64,000 nt of DNA. Source: Rhabditoides inermis. Lineage: Eukaryota > Nematoda > Chromadorea > Rhabditida > Rhabditidae. Below the pieces are notes generated by a model that was given only the letters and a program-made list of their open reading frames with translations, made no database searches and was not told where the DNA came from. Both the position numbers and the translations under genes were made by a program. Position 1 is the first letter of the stretch. Each line of letters starts with the position of its first letter. Location: positions 1 through 64,000 of the forward strand of contig CAWZYM010000140.1 of NCBI GenBank assembly GCA_963966185.1, read 5' to 3'. Positions 1 through 10,965 of this stretch are shown in pieces.

Positions 1-540
1 AGGAAAGTTGTATTCCAGCGTGACAAGTTTCTGGTGTGTTGTCGTGCAGGTTTTGCCAATTTTCCGTGTCCTTGGTAGGGGAAAGGAAAGTCGTATCATA
101 TCGTAACGAGCCTCTGGAATGTTGTCGTGCAGGTTTTGCCAACTTTTCTTGTCCTTGGTAGGGATAAGGAAAGTCGTATTATATCGTGACAAGTCTCTGG
201 AGTGTTGTCGTGCAGGTTTTGCAAGTTTTCCTTCTCTAGGCAGGGGCCACAAGTGTTTTAATGTCTTGGAACAAACGTCTTGAGTGTTGTCGTGCAGGTT
301 TTGCCGTTTTACCTTGTCCTTGGTTGGAACCACGAGTGTTGCAATATATGAGAACAAACATCTGCAGTGTTGTGGTGCAGGTTCTGTCAACTTTCCCAGT
401 CCTTGGTAGGAGTCACGAGTGTTGCAATATATGAGAACAAACCTCTGAAGTGTTGTAGTGCAGGTTTTGCCAATTTTCCTCGTCTTTAGTAGGGACCACG
501 ATTACTTTATTGTATTGGGACAAGCCTCTGGAGTGTTGTC

Positions 541-623
541 GTGCAGGTTTTGCCAATTTTCTTTGTCCTTGGTAGGGGAAAGGAAAGTCGTATTATATCG
601 TGACAAGCCTCTGAACAGTTGTC
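541..623 (+). repeat. representative 83-bp monomer (A type)
   Basis: One canonical unit, taken from one GTGCAGG box to the next. It holds the constant half GTGCAGGTTTTGCCAATTTT, then a TTGTCCTTGGTAGGGGAAAG stretch, then AAGTCGTATTATATCGTGAC and a tail ending in TTGTC. The A type has an imperfect dyad between TTTCCTT-like and AAGGAAA blocks. I see no CENP-B-box-like motif (TTCG....A..CGGG) in it. Confidence 0.93.
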
Positions 624-1120
624 GTGCAGGTTTTGCCAATTTTCCTTGTCCTTGTTAGGGGAAAGGAAAGTCGTATCATATCGTAACGAGCCTCTGGAAT
701 GTTGTCGTGCAGGTTTTGCCAACTTTCCTTGTCCTTGGTAGGGATAAGGAAAGTCGTATTATATCGTGACAAGTCTCTGGAGTGTTGTCGTGCAGGTTTT
801 GCAAGTTTTCCTTCTCTAGGCAGGGGCCACAAGTGTTTTAATGTCTTGGAACAAACGTCTTGAGTGTTGTCGTGCAGGTTTTGCCGTTTTACCTTGTCCT
901 TGGTTGGAACCACGAGTGTTGCAATATATGAGAACAAACATCTGCAGTGTTGTGGTGCAGGTTCTATCAACTTTCCCAGTCCTTGGTAGGAGTCACGAGT
1001 GTTGCAATATATGAGAACAAACCTCTGAAGTGTTGTAGTGCAGGTTTTGCCAATTTTCCTCGTCTTTAGTAGGGACCACGATTACTTTATTGTATTGGGA
1101 CAAGCCTCTGGAGTGTTGTC

Positions 1121-1200
1121 GTGCAGGTTTTGCCAATTTTCTTTGTCCTTTGGAACCACGAGTGTTGCAATATATGAGAACAAACATCTGCAGTGTTGTA
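1121..1200 (+). repeat. 80-bp deletion-variant monomer
   Basis: The spacing between GTGCAGG boxes at 1121 and 1201 is 80 bp, not 83. The join TTTGTCCTTTGGAACCACG fuses an A-type start to the B-type GGAACCACGAGTGTTGC half. It looks like a recombination joint or small deletion inside a monomer. Confidence 0.8.
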
Positions 1201-3385
1201 GTGCAGGTTCTGCCAACTTTCCCAGTCCTTGGTAGGAGTCACGAGTGTTGCAATATATGAGAAGAAACCTCTGCAGTGTTGTAGTGCAGGTTTTGCCAAT
1301 TTTCCTGTTCTTAGTAGGGACCATGAATACTTTATTGTATTGGGACAAGCTTTTGGCGTGTTTTTGTGCAGGTTTCGCCAATTTTTCCTGTCCTTGGTAG
1401 GAGAAAGGAAAGTTGTATTCCAGCGTGACAAGTCTCTGGTGTGTTGTCGTGCAGGTTTTGCGAATTTTCCTTTTTCTTTGCAGGGGCCACGAGTGTTTTA
1501 ATGTATTGGAACAAACGTCTGAAGTGTTGTCGTGCAGGTTTTGCCAATTTTCCGTGTCCTTGGTAGGAGAAAGGAAAGTCGTATTATATCGTGACAAGCC
1601 TCTGGAGTGTTGTCGTGCAGGTTTTGCCAATTTTCCTTGTCCTTGTTAGGAGCCACGAGTGTTGCAATATTTGAGAACAAACCTATGAAGTGTTTTAGTG
1701 CAGGTTTTGCCAACTTTCCTTGTCTTTGGTAGGGGTAAGGAAAGTCGTATTATGTCGTGACAAGCCTCTGGAATGTTGTCGTGCAGGTTTTGCCAATTTT
1801 CCTCTCCCTAGGCAGGGGCCACAAGTGTTTTAATGTGATGGAACAAACGTCTTGAGTGTTGTCGTGCAGGTTATGCCGTTTTACCTTGTCCTTGGTTGGA
1901 ACCACGAGTGTTGCAATATATGAGAACAAACATCTGCAGTGTTGTAGTGCAGGTTCTGCCAACTTCCCAGTCCTTGGTAGGAGTCACGAGTGTTGCAATA
2001 TATGAGAAGAAACCTCTGAAGTGTTGTAGTGCAGGTTTTGCCAATTTTCCTTGTTCTTAGTAGGGAATGAATATTATATTCGTGACAAGCCTCTGGACAG
2101 TTGTCGTGCAGGTTTTGCCAATTTTCCTTGTCCTTGTTAGGAGCCACGAGTGTTGCAATATATAAGAACAAACCTCTGGAGTGTTGTCGTGCAGGTTTTG
2201 TCAATTTTCCAGATTCTTGGTAAGAGCCACGAGTGTTGCAATATATGAGAACAAACCTATGAAGTGTTGTAGTGCAGGTTTTGCCAATTTTCCTTGTCCT
2301 TGGTAGGGGTAAGGAAAGTCGTATTATATCGTGACAAGTCTCTGAAGTGTTGTCGTGCAGGTTTTGCAAGTTTTCCTCTCCCTAGGCAGGGGCCACAAGT
2401 GTTTTAATGTATTGGAACAAACGTCTTGAGTGTTGTCGTGCAGGTTTTGCCGTTTTACCTTGTCCTTGGTTGGAACCACGAGTGTTGCAATATATGAGAA
2501 CAAACATCTGCAGTGTTGTAGTGCAGGTTCTGCCAACTTTCCCAGTCCTTGGTAGGAGTCACGAGTGTTGCAATATATGAGAAGAAACCTCTGCAGTGTT
2601 GTAGTGCAGGTTTTGCCAATTTTCCTTGTTCTTAGTAGGGACCATGAATACTTTATTGTATTGGGACAAGCTTTTGGCGTGTTTTTGTGCAGGTTTCGCC
2701 AATTTTTCCTGTCCTTGGTAGGAGAAAGGAAAGTTGTATTCCAGCGTGACAAGTCTCTGGTGTGTTGTCGTGCAGGTTTTGCGAATTTTCCTTTTTCTTT
2801 GCAGGGGCCACGAGTGTTTTAATGTATTGGAACAAACGTCTGAAGTGTTGTCGTGCAGGTTTTGCCAATTTTCCGTGTCCTTGGTAGGAGAAAGGAAAGT
2901 CGTATTATATCGTGACAAGCCTCTGGAGTGTTGTCGTGCAGGTTTTGCCAATTTTCCTTGTCCTTGTTAGGAGCCACGAGTGTTGCAATATTTGAGAACA
3001 AACCTATGAAGTGTTTTAGTGCAGGTTTTGCCAACTTTCCTTGTCTTTGGTAGGGGTAAGGAAAGTCGTATTATGTCGTGACAAGCCTCTGGAATGTTGT
3101 CGTGCAGGTTTTGCCAATTTTCCTCTCCCTAGGCAGGGGCCACAAGTGTTTTAATGTGATGGAACAAACGTCTTGAGTGTTGTCGTGCAGGTTATGCCGT
3201 TTTACCTTGTCCTTGGTTGGAACCACGAGTGTTGCAATATATGAGAACAAACATCTGCAGTGTTGTAGTGCAGGTTCTGCCAACTTTCCCAGTCCTTGGT
3301 AGGAGTCACGAGTGTTGCAATATATGAGAAGAAACCTCTGAAGTGTTGTAGTGCAGGTTTTGCCAATTTTCCTTGTTCTTAGTAG
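1153..3385 (+). repeat. 1,321-bp HOR, two copies
   Basis: The block from about 1,153 to 2,064 recurs at about 2,473 to 3,385 with offsets of 1,320-1,321 bp. The offset shifts by one base because the first copy has TTTTCCTGTTC near 1,300 where the second has TTTTCCTTGTTC. The first copy also lacks a T near 1,960 (CAACTTCCCAG against CAACTTTCCCAG). Module order is the same in both, including the D module GCTTTTGGCGTG. Confidence 0.85.
2029..2105 (+). repeat. 77-bp chimeric monomer (D to A)
   Basis: The box spacing here is 77 bp. The monomer starts as D type (CTTAGTAGGGA) and passes through AATGAATATTATATTCGTG into an A-type tail. It is therefore a rearranged unit made of two module types. It lies where the 1,321-bp similarity ends and the 2,572-bp similarity begins, so it may mark a crossover point. 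Confidence 0.8.
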
Positions 3386-6300
3386 GGACCATGAATACTT
3401 TATTGTATTGGGACAAGCTTTTGGCGTGTTTTTGTGCAGGTTTAGCCAAATTTCCCTGTCCTTGGTAGGAGAAAGGAAAGTTGTATTCCAGCGTGACAAG
3501 TTTCTGGTGTGTTGTCGTGCAGGTTTTGCCAATTTTCCGTGTCCTTGGTAGGGGAAAGGAAAGTCGTATCATATCGTAACGAGCCTCTGGAATGTTGTCG
3601 TGCAGGTTTTGCCAATTTTCCTCGTCTTTAGTAGGGACCACGATTACTTTATTGTATTGGGACAAGCCTCTGGAGTGTTGTCGTGCAGGTTTTGCCAATT
3701 TTCTTTGTCCTTGGTAGGGGAAAGGAAAGTCGTATTATATCGTGACAAGCCTCTGAACAGTTGTCGTGCAGGTTTTGCCAATTTTCCTTGTCCTTGTTAG
3801 GAGCCACGAGTGTTGCAATATTCGAAACAAACCTATGAAGTGTTGTAGTGCAGGTTTTGCCAACTTTCCTTGTCCTTGTTAGGAGCCACGAGTGTTTTAT
3901 TGTATTGGAACAAACGTCTGGAGTGTTGTCGTGCAGGTTTTGCCAATTTTCCTTGTTCTTGTTAGGAGCCACGAGTGTTTTGATGTATTGGAACAAACGT
4001 CTGGAGTGTTGTCGTGCAGGTTTCGCCAATTTTTCCTGTCCTTGGTAGGGGAAAGGAAAGTTGTATTCCAGCGTGACAAGTCTCTGGTGTGTTGTCGTGC
4101 AGGTTTTGCGAATTTTCCTTTTTCTTTGCAGGAGGCACGAGTGTTTTAATGTATTGGAACAAACGTCTAAAGTGTTGTCGTGCAGGTTTTGCCAATTTTC
4201 CGTGTCTTTGGTAGGGGAAAGGAAAGTCGTATTATATCGTGACAAGCCTCTGGAGTGTTGTCGTGCAGGTTTTGCCAATTTTCCTTGTCCTTGTTAGGAG
4301 CCACGAGTGTTGCAATTTATGAGAACAAACCTATGAAGTGTTGTAGTGCAGGTTTTGCCAACTTTCCTTGTCCTTGGTACGGGAAAGGAAAGTCGTATTA
4401 TATCGTGACAAGCCTCTGGAATGTTGTCGTGTAGGTTTTGCCAATTTTCCTTGTCCTTGTTAGGAGCCACGAGTGTTTTAATGTATTTGAACAAACGTCT
4501 GGAGTGTTGTCGTGCAGGGTTTGCCAATTTTCCTTGTCCTTGGTAAGGGAAAGGAAAGTCGTATTATATCGTGACAAGCCTCTGGAGTGTTGTCGTGCAG
4601 GTTTTGCCAATTTTCCTTGTCCTTGGTAGGGGAAAGGAAAGTCGTATTATATCGTGACAAGCCTCTGGACAGTTGTCGTGCAGGTTTTGCCAATTTTCCT
4701 TGTCCTTGTTAGGAGCCACGAGTGTTGCAATATATAAGAACAAACCTCTGGAGTGTTGTCGTGCAGGTTTTGTCAATTTTCCAGATTCTTGGTAAGAGCC
4801 ACGAGTGTTGCAATATATGAGAACAAACCTATGAAGTGTTGTAGTGCAGGTTTTGCCAATTTTCCTTGTCCTTGGTAGGGGTAAGGAAAGTCGTATTATA
4901 TCGTGACAAGTCTCTGAAGTGTTGTCGTGCAGGTTTTGCAAGTTTTCCTCTCCCTAGGCAGGGGCCACAAGTGTTTTAATGTATTGGAACAAACGTCTTG
5001 AGTGTTGTCGTGCAGGTTTTGCCGTTTTACCTTGTCCTTGGTTGGAACCACGAGTGTTGCAATATATGAGAACAAACATCTGCAGTGTTGTAGTGCAGGT
5101 TCTGCCAACTTTCCCAGTCCTTGGTAGGAGTCACGAGTGTTGCAATATATGAGAAGAAACCTCTGCAGTGTTGTAGTGCAGGTTTTGCCAATTTTCCTTG
5201 TTCTTAGTAGGGACCATGAATACTTTATTGTATTGGGACAAGCTTTTGGCGTGTTTTTGTGCAGGTTTCGCCAATTTTTCCTGTCCTTGGTAGGAGAAAG
5301 GAAAGTTGTATTCCAGCGTGACAAGTCTCTGGTGTGTTGTCGTGCAGGTTTTGCGAATTTTCCTTTTTCTTTGCAGGGGCCACGAGTGTTTTAATGTATT
5401 GGAACAAACGTCTGAAGTGTTGTCGTGCAGGTTTTGCCAATTTTCCGTGTCCTTGGTAGGAGAAAGGAAAGTCGTATTATATCGTGACAAGCCTCTGGAG
5501 TGTTGTCGTGCAGGTTTTGCCAATTTTCCTTGTCCTTGTTAGGAGCCACGAGTGTTGCAATATTTGAGAACAAACCTATGAAGTGTTTTAGTGCAGGTTT
5601 TGCCAACTTTCCTTGTCTTTGGTAGGGGTAAGGAAAGTCGTATTATGTCGTGACAAGCCTCTGGAATGTTGTCGTGCAGGTTTTGCCAATTTTCCTCTCC
5701 CTAGGCAGGGGCCACAAGTGTTTTAATGTGATGGAACAAACGTCTTGAGTGTTGTCGTGCAGGTTATGCCGTTTTACCTTGTCCTTGGTTGGAACCACGA
5801 GTGTTGCAATATATGAGAACAAACATCTGCAGTGTTGTAGTGCAGGTTCTGCCAACTTTCCCAGTCCTTGGTAGGAGTCACGAGTGTTGCAATATATGAG
5901 AAGAAACCTCTGAAGTGTTGTAGTGCAGGTTTTGCCAATTTTCCTTGTTCTTAGTAGGGACCATGAATACTTTATTGTATTGGGACAAGCTTTTGGCGTG
6001 TTTTTGTGCAGGTTTAGCCAAATTTCCCTGTCCTTGGTAGGAGAAAGGAAAGTTGTATTCCAGCGTGACAAGTTTCTGGTGTGTTGTCGTGCAGGTTTTG
6101 CCAATTTTCCGTGTCCTTGGTAGGGGAAAGGAAAGTCGTATCATATCGTAACGAGCCTCTGGAATGTTGTCGTGCAGGTTTTGCCAATTTTCCTCGTCTT
6201 TAGTAGGGACCACGATTACTTTATTGTATTGGGACAAGCCTCTGGAGTGTTGTCGTGCAGGTTTTGCCAATTTTCTTTGTCCTTGGTAGGGGAAAGGAAA

Positions 6301-7100
6301 GTCGTATTATATCGTGACAAGCCTCTGAACAGTTGTCGTGCAGGTTTTGCCAATTTTCCTTGTCCTTGTTAGGAGCCACGAGTGTTGCAATATTCGAAAC
6401 AAACCTATGAAGTGTTGTAGTGCAGGTTTTGCCAACTTTCCTTGTCCTTGTTAGGAGCCACGAGTGTTTTATTGTATTGGAACAAACGTCTGGAGTGTTG
6501 TCGTGCAGGTTTTGCCAATTTTCCTTGTTCTTGTTAGGAGCCACGAGTGTTTTGATGTATTGGAACAAACGTCTGGAGTGTTGTCGTGCAGGTTTCGCCA
6601 ATTTTTCCTGTCCTTGGTAGGAGGAAGGAAAGTTGTAATCCAGCGTGACAAGTCTCTGGTGTGTTGTCGTGCAGGTTTTGCGAATTTTCCTTTTTCTTTG
6701 CAGGGGCCACGAGTGTTTTAATGTATTGGAACAAACGTCTGAAGTGTTGTCGTGCAGGTTTTGCCAATTTTCCGTGTCCTTGGTAGGAGAAAGGAAAGTC
6801 GTATTATATCGTGACAAGCCTCTGGAGTGTTGTCGTGCAGGTTTTGCCAATTTTCCTTGTCCTTGTTAGGAGCCACGAGTGTTGCAATATTTGAGAACAA
6901 ACCTATGAAGTGTTTTAGTGCAGGTTTTGCCAACTTTCCTTGTCTTTGGTAGGGGTAAGGAAAGTCGTATTATGTCGTGACAAGCCTCTGGAATGTTGTC
7001 GTGCAGGTTTTGCCAATTTTCCTTGTCCTTGTTAGGAGCCACGAGTGTTTTAATGTATTTGAACAAACGTCTGGAGTGTTGTCGTGCAGGTTTTGCCAAT
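2080..7100 (+). repeat. 2,572-bp HOR, two diverged copies
   Basis: The block beginning near 2,080 recurs at an offset of 2,572 bp (31 monomers minus one base). Module order is the same, with identical variants in the first two thirds and scattered differences in the last third: AGGAGGCACGAG at about 4,131 against AGGGGCCACGAG at about 6,703. The copies have diverged more than the 3,568-bp pair next to them, so this duplication is probably older. The end of the second copy is uncertain. Confidence 0.8.
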
Positions 7101-7332
7101 TTTCCTTGTCCTTATTAGGAGCCACGAGTGTTTTAATGTATTGGAACAAACGTCTGGAGTGTTGTAGTGCAGGTTTTGCCAATTCTTCTTGTCCTTGGTA
7201 GGGGAAAGGAAAGTCGTATTATAACGTGAAAAGCCTCTGGACAGTTGTCGTGCAGGTTTTGCCAATTTTCCTTGTCCTTGTTAGGAGCCACGAGTGTTGC
7301 AATATATGAGAACAAACCTATAAAGTGTTGTA

Positions 7333-7397
7333 GTGCAGGTTTTGCTAATTAAAAAGGAAAGTTTTATTCCATCGTGACAAGCCTCTGGAATGTTGTC
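7333..7397 (+). repeat. 65-bp deleted monomer
   Basis: The spacing from the box at 7,333 to the next at 7,398 is 65 bp. The unit reads GCTAATTAAAAAGGAAAG, joining the start of an E-type monomer directly to an F-like tail (GTTTTATTCCATCGTGAC). About 18 bp are missing relative to a normal monomer. Confidence 0.85.
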
Positions 7398-7560
7398 GTG
7401 CAGGTTTTGCCAATTTTCCTTGTCCTTGTTAGGAGCCACGAGTGTTGCAATATATGAGAACAAACCTCTGAAGTGTTGTAGTGCAGGTTTTGCTAATTTT
7501 CGTTTTCTTTGTCTTTAAATGAGACCACGAATACTTTATTGTAGTGGGACAAATTTCTGA

Positions 7561-7595
7561 GGTGCAGGTTTTGCAGTGCAGGTTTTGCCAATTTT
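7561..7595 (+). repeat. partial box duplication
   Basis: GTGCAGGTTTTGCA is followed at once by another GTGCAGGTTTTGCC, where other E monomers have GGTGTTGTAGTGCAGG. This is a short slippage or conversion duplication of the conserved box. The same event sits at about 11,129 in the second 3,568-bp copy. Confidence 0.85.
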
Positions 7596-10500
7596 CCTTG
7601 TATTTGGTAGGGACTAGGAAAGTTTTATTCCATCGTGACAAGCCTCTGGAATGTTGTCGTGCAGGTTTTGCCAATTTTCCTTGTCCTTGTTAGGAGCCAC
7701 GAGTGTTGCAATATATGAGAACAAACCTATAAAGTGTTGTAGTGCAGGTTTTGCCAACTTTCCTTGTCCTTGGTAAGGGAGAGGAAAGTCGTATTATATC
7801 GTGACAAGCCTCTGGAATGTTGTCGTGCAGGTTTTGCCAATTTTCCTTGTCCTTGTTAGGAGCCACGAGTGTTGCAATATTTGAGAACAAACCTCTGAAG
7901 TGTTGTAGTGCAGGTTTTGCTAATTTTCGTTTTCTTTGTCCTCAAATGAGACCACGAATACTTTATTGTAGTGGGACAAATTTATGAGGTGTTGTAGTGC
8001 AGGTTTTGCCAATTTTCCTTGTATTTGGTAGGGACTAGGAAAGTTTTATTCCATCGTGACAAGCCTCTGGAATGTTGTCGTGCAGGTTTTGCCATTTTTC
8101 CTTGTCCTTGTTAGGAGCCACGAGTGTTGCAATATATGAGAGCAAACCTATGAAGTGTTGTCGTGCAGGTTTTGCCAATTTTCCTTGTCCTTGGTAGGGG
8201 AAAGGAAAGTCGTATTATATCGTGACAAGCCTCTGGACAGTTGTCGTGCAGGTTTTGCCAATTTTCCTTGTCCTTGTTAGGAGCCACGAGTGTTGCAATA
8301 TATAAGAACAAACCTCTGGAGTGTTGTCGTGCAGGTTTTGTCAATTTTCCAGATTCTTGGTAAGAGCCACGAGTGTTGCAATATATGAGAACAAACCTAT
8401 GAAGTGTTGTAGTGCAGGTTTTGCCAACTTTCCTTGTCCTTGGTAGGGGTAAGGAAAGTCGTATTATATCGTGACAAGTCTCTGAAGTGTTGTCGTGCAG
8501 GTTTTGCAAGTTTTCCTCTCCCTAGGCAGGGGCCACAAGTGTTTTAATGTATTGGAACAAACGTCTTGAGTGTTGTCGTGCAGGTTTTGCCGTTTTACCT
8601 TGTCCTTGGTTGGAACCACGAGTGTTGCAATATATGAGAACAAACATCTGCAGTGTTGTAGTGCAGGTTCTGCCAACTTTCCCAGTCCTTGGTAGGAGTC
8701 ACGAGTGTTGCAATATATGAGAAGAAACCTCTGCAGTGTTGTAGTGCAGGTTTTGCCAATTTTCCTTGTTCTTAGTAGGGACCATGAATACTTTATTGTA
8801 TTGGGACAAGCTTTTGGCGTGTTTTTGTGCAGGTTTCGCCAATTTTTCCTGTCCTTGGTAGGAGAAAGGAAAGTTGTATTCCAGCGTGACAAGTCTCTGG
8901 TGTGTTGTCGTGCAGGTTTTGCGAATTTTCCTTTTTCTTTGCAGGGGCCACGAGTGTTTTAATGTATTGGAACAAACGTCTGAAGTGTTGTCGTGCAGGT
9001 TTTGCCAATTTTCCGTGTCCTTGGTAGGAGAAAGGAAAGTCGTATTATATCGTGACAAGCCTCTGGAGTGTTGTCGTGCAGGTTTTGCCAATTTTCCTTG
9101 TCCTTGTTAGGAGCCACGAGTGTTGCAATATTTGAGAACAAACCTATGAAGTGTTTTAGTGCAGGTTTTGCCAACTTTCCTTGTCTTTGGTAGGGGTAAG
9201 GAAAGTCGTATTATGTCGTGACAAGCCTCTGGAATGTTGTCGTGCAGGTTTTGCCAATTTTCCTCTCCCTAGGCAGGGGCCACAAGTGTTTTAATGTGAT
9301 GGAACAAACGTCTTGAGTGTTGTCGTGCAGGTTATGCCGTTTTACCTTGTCCTTGGTTGGAACCACGAGTGTTGCAATATATGAGAACAAACATCTGCAG
9401 TGTTGTAGTGCAGGTTCTGCCAACTTTCCCAGTCCTTGGTAGGAGTCACGAGTGTTGCAATATATGAGAAGAAACCTCTGAAGTGTTGTAGTGCAGGTTT
9501 TGCCAATTTTCCTTGTTCTTAGTAGGGACCATGAATACTTTATTGTATTGGGACAAGCTTTTGGCGTGTTTTTGTGCAGGTTTAGCCAAATTTCCCTGTC
9601 CTTGGTAGGAGAAAGGAAAGTTGTATTCCAGCGTGACAAGTTTCTGGTGTGTTGTCGTGCAGGTTTTGCCAATTTTCCGTGTCCTTGGTAGGGGAAAGGA
9701 AAGTCGTATCATATCGTAACGAGCCTCTGGAATGTTGTCGTGCAGGTTTTGCCAATTTTCCTCGTCTTTAGTAGGGACCACGATTACTTTATTGTATTGG
9801 GACAAGCCTCTGGAGTGTTGTCGTGCAGGTTTTGCCAATTTTCTTTGTCCTTGGTAGGGGAAAGGAAAGTCGTATTATATCGTGACAAGCCTCTGAACAG
9901 TTGTCGTGCAGGTTTTGCCAATTTTCCTTGTCCTTGTTAGGAGCCACGAGTGTTGCAATATTCGAAACAAACCTATGAAGTGTTGTAGTGCAGGTTTTGC
10001 CAACTTTCCTTGTCCTTGTTAGGAGCCACGAGTGTTTTATTGTATTGGAACAAACGTCTGGAGTGTTGTCGTGCAGGTTTTGCCAATTTTCCTTGTTCTT
10101 GTTAGGAGCCACGAGTGTTTTGATGTATTGGAACAAACGTCTGGAGTGTTGTCGTGCAGGTTTCGCCAATTTTTCCTGTCCTTGGTAGGAGGAAGGAAAG
10201 TTGTAATCCAGCGTGACAAGTCTCTGGTGTGTTGTCGTGCAGGTTTTGCGAATTTTCCTTTTTCTTTGCAGGGGCCACGAGTGTTTTAATGTATTGGAAC
10301 AAACGTCTGAAGTGTTGTCGTGCAGGTTTTGCCAATTTTCCGTGTCCTTGGTAGGAGAAAGGAAAGTCGTATTATATCGTGACAAGCCTCTGGAGTGTTG
10401 TCGTGCAGGTTTTGCCAATTTTCCTTGTCCTTGTTAGGAGCCACGAGTGTTGCAATATTTGAGAACAAACCTATGAAGTGTTTTAGTGCAGGTTTTGCCA

Positions 10501-10900
10501 ACTTTCCTTGTCTTTGGTAGGGGTAAGGAAAGTCGTATTATGTCGTGACAAGCCTCTGGAATGTTGTCGTGCAGGTTTTGCCAATTTTCCTTGTCCTTGT
10601 TAGGAGCCACGAGTGTTTTAATGTATTTGAACAAACGTCTGGAGTGTTGTCGTGCAGGTTTTGCCAATTTTCCTTGTCCTTATTAGGAGCCACGAGTGTT
10701 TTAATGTATTGGAACAAACGTCTGGAGTGTTGTAGTGCAGGTTTTGCCAATTCTTCTTGTCCTTGGTAGGGGAAAGGAAAGTCGTATTATAACGTGAAAA
10801 GCCTCTGGACAGTTGTCGTGCAGGTTTTGCCAATTTTCCTTGTCCTTGTTAGGAGCCACGAGTGTTGCAATATATGAGAACAAACCTATAAAGTGTTGTA

Positions 10901-10965
10901 GTGCAGGTTTTGCTAATTAAAAAGGAAAGTTTTATTCCATCGTGACAAGCCTCTGGAATGTTGTC
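10901..10965 (+). repeat. 65-bp deleted monomer, second copy
   Basis: Exact paralogue of the unit at 7,333, displaced by 3,568 bp. It confirms that the deletion came before the 3,568-bp duplication. Confidence 0.85.

Larger units (their letters stand above)
74..1233 (+). repeat. 580-bp HOR, two tandem copies
   Basis: The stretch from about 74 to 653 is repeated at about 654 to 1,233 with a 580-bp offset, which is seven monomers minus one base. Shared landmarks are the unusual CATATCGTAACGAG variant (near 90 and 670), a TTCTCTAGGCAGGGG variant, and the GTTCTGTCAAC/GTTCTATCAAC pair (about 385 and 965), which differs by one base. Boundaries are approximate because neighbouring monomers resemble each other. 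Confidence 0.85.

Noticed and set aside
541..623. CENP-B box
   Set aside because: No monomer I read has the TTCG....A..CGGG pattern.
458..658. Plus-strand hydrophobic frames such as those with CRAGFANFPCPW
   Set aside because: Again satellite sequence read in frame for two to three monomers. The hydrophobic look comes from the T/G-rich strand.
1463..1490. CTTTTTCTTTGCAGG, which resembles a 3' splice acceptor in some monomers
   Set aside because: It is one recurring monomer variant, with no matching exon or donor context.
3649..4278. 209-codon minus-strand frame with an AKPARQHSRG-type repeat peptide, and many similar frames
   Set aside because: They are translations of satellite monomers. 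The same motif appears in all three rotated frames, ends follow monomer stops, and nothing suggests a promoter, codon bias or known domain.
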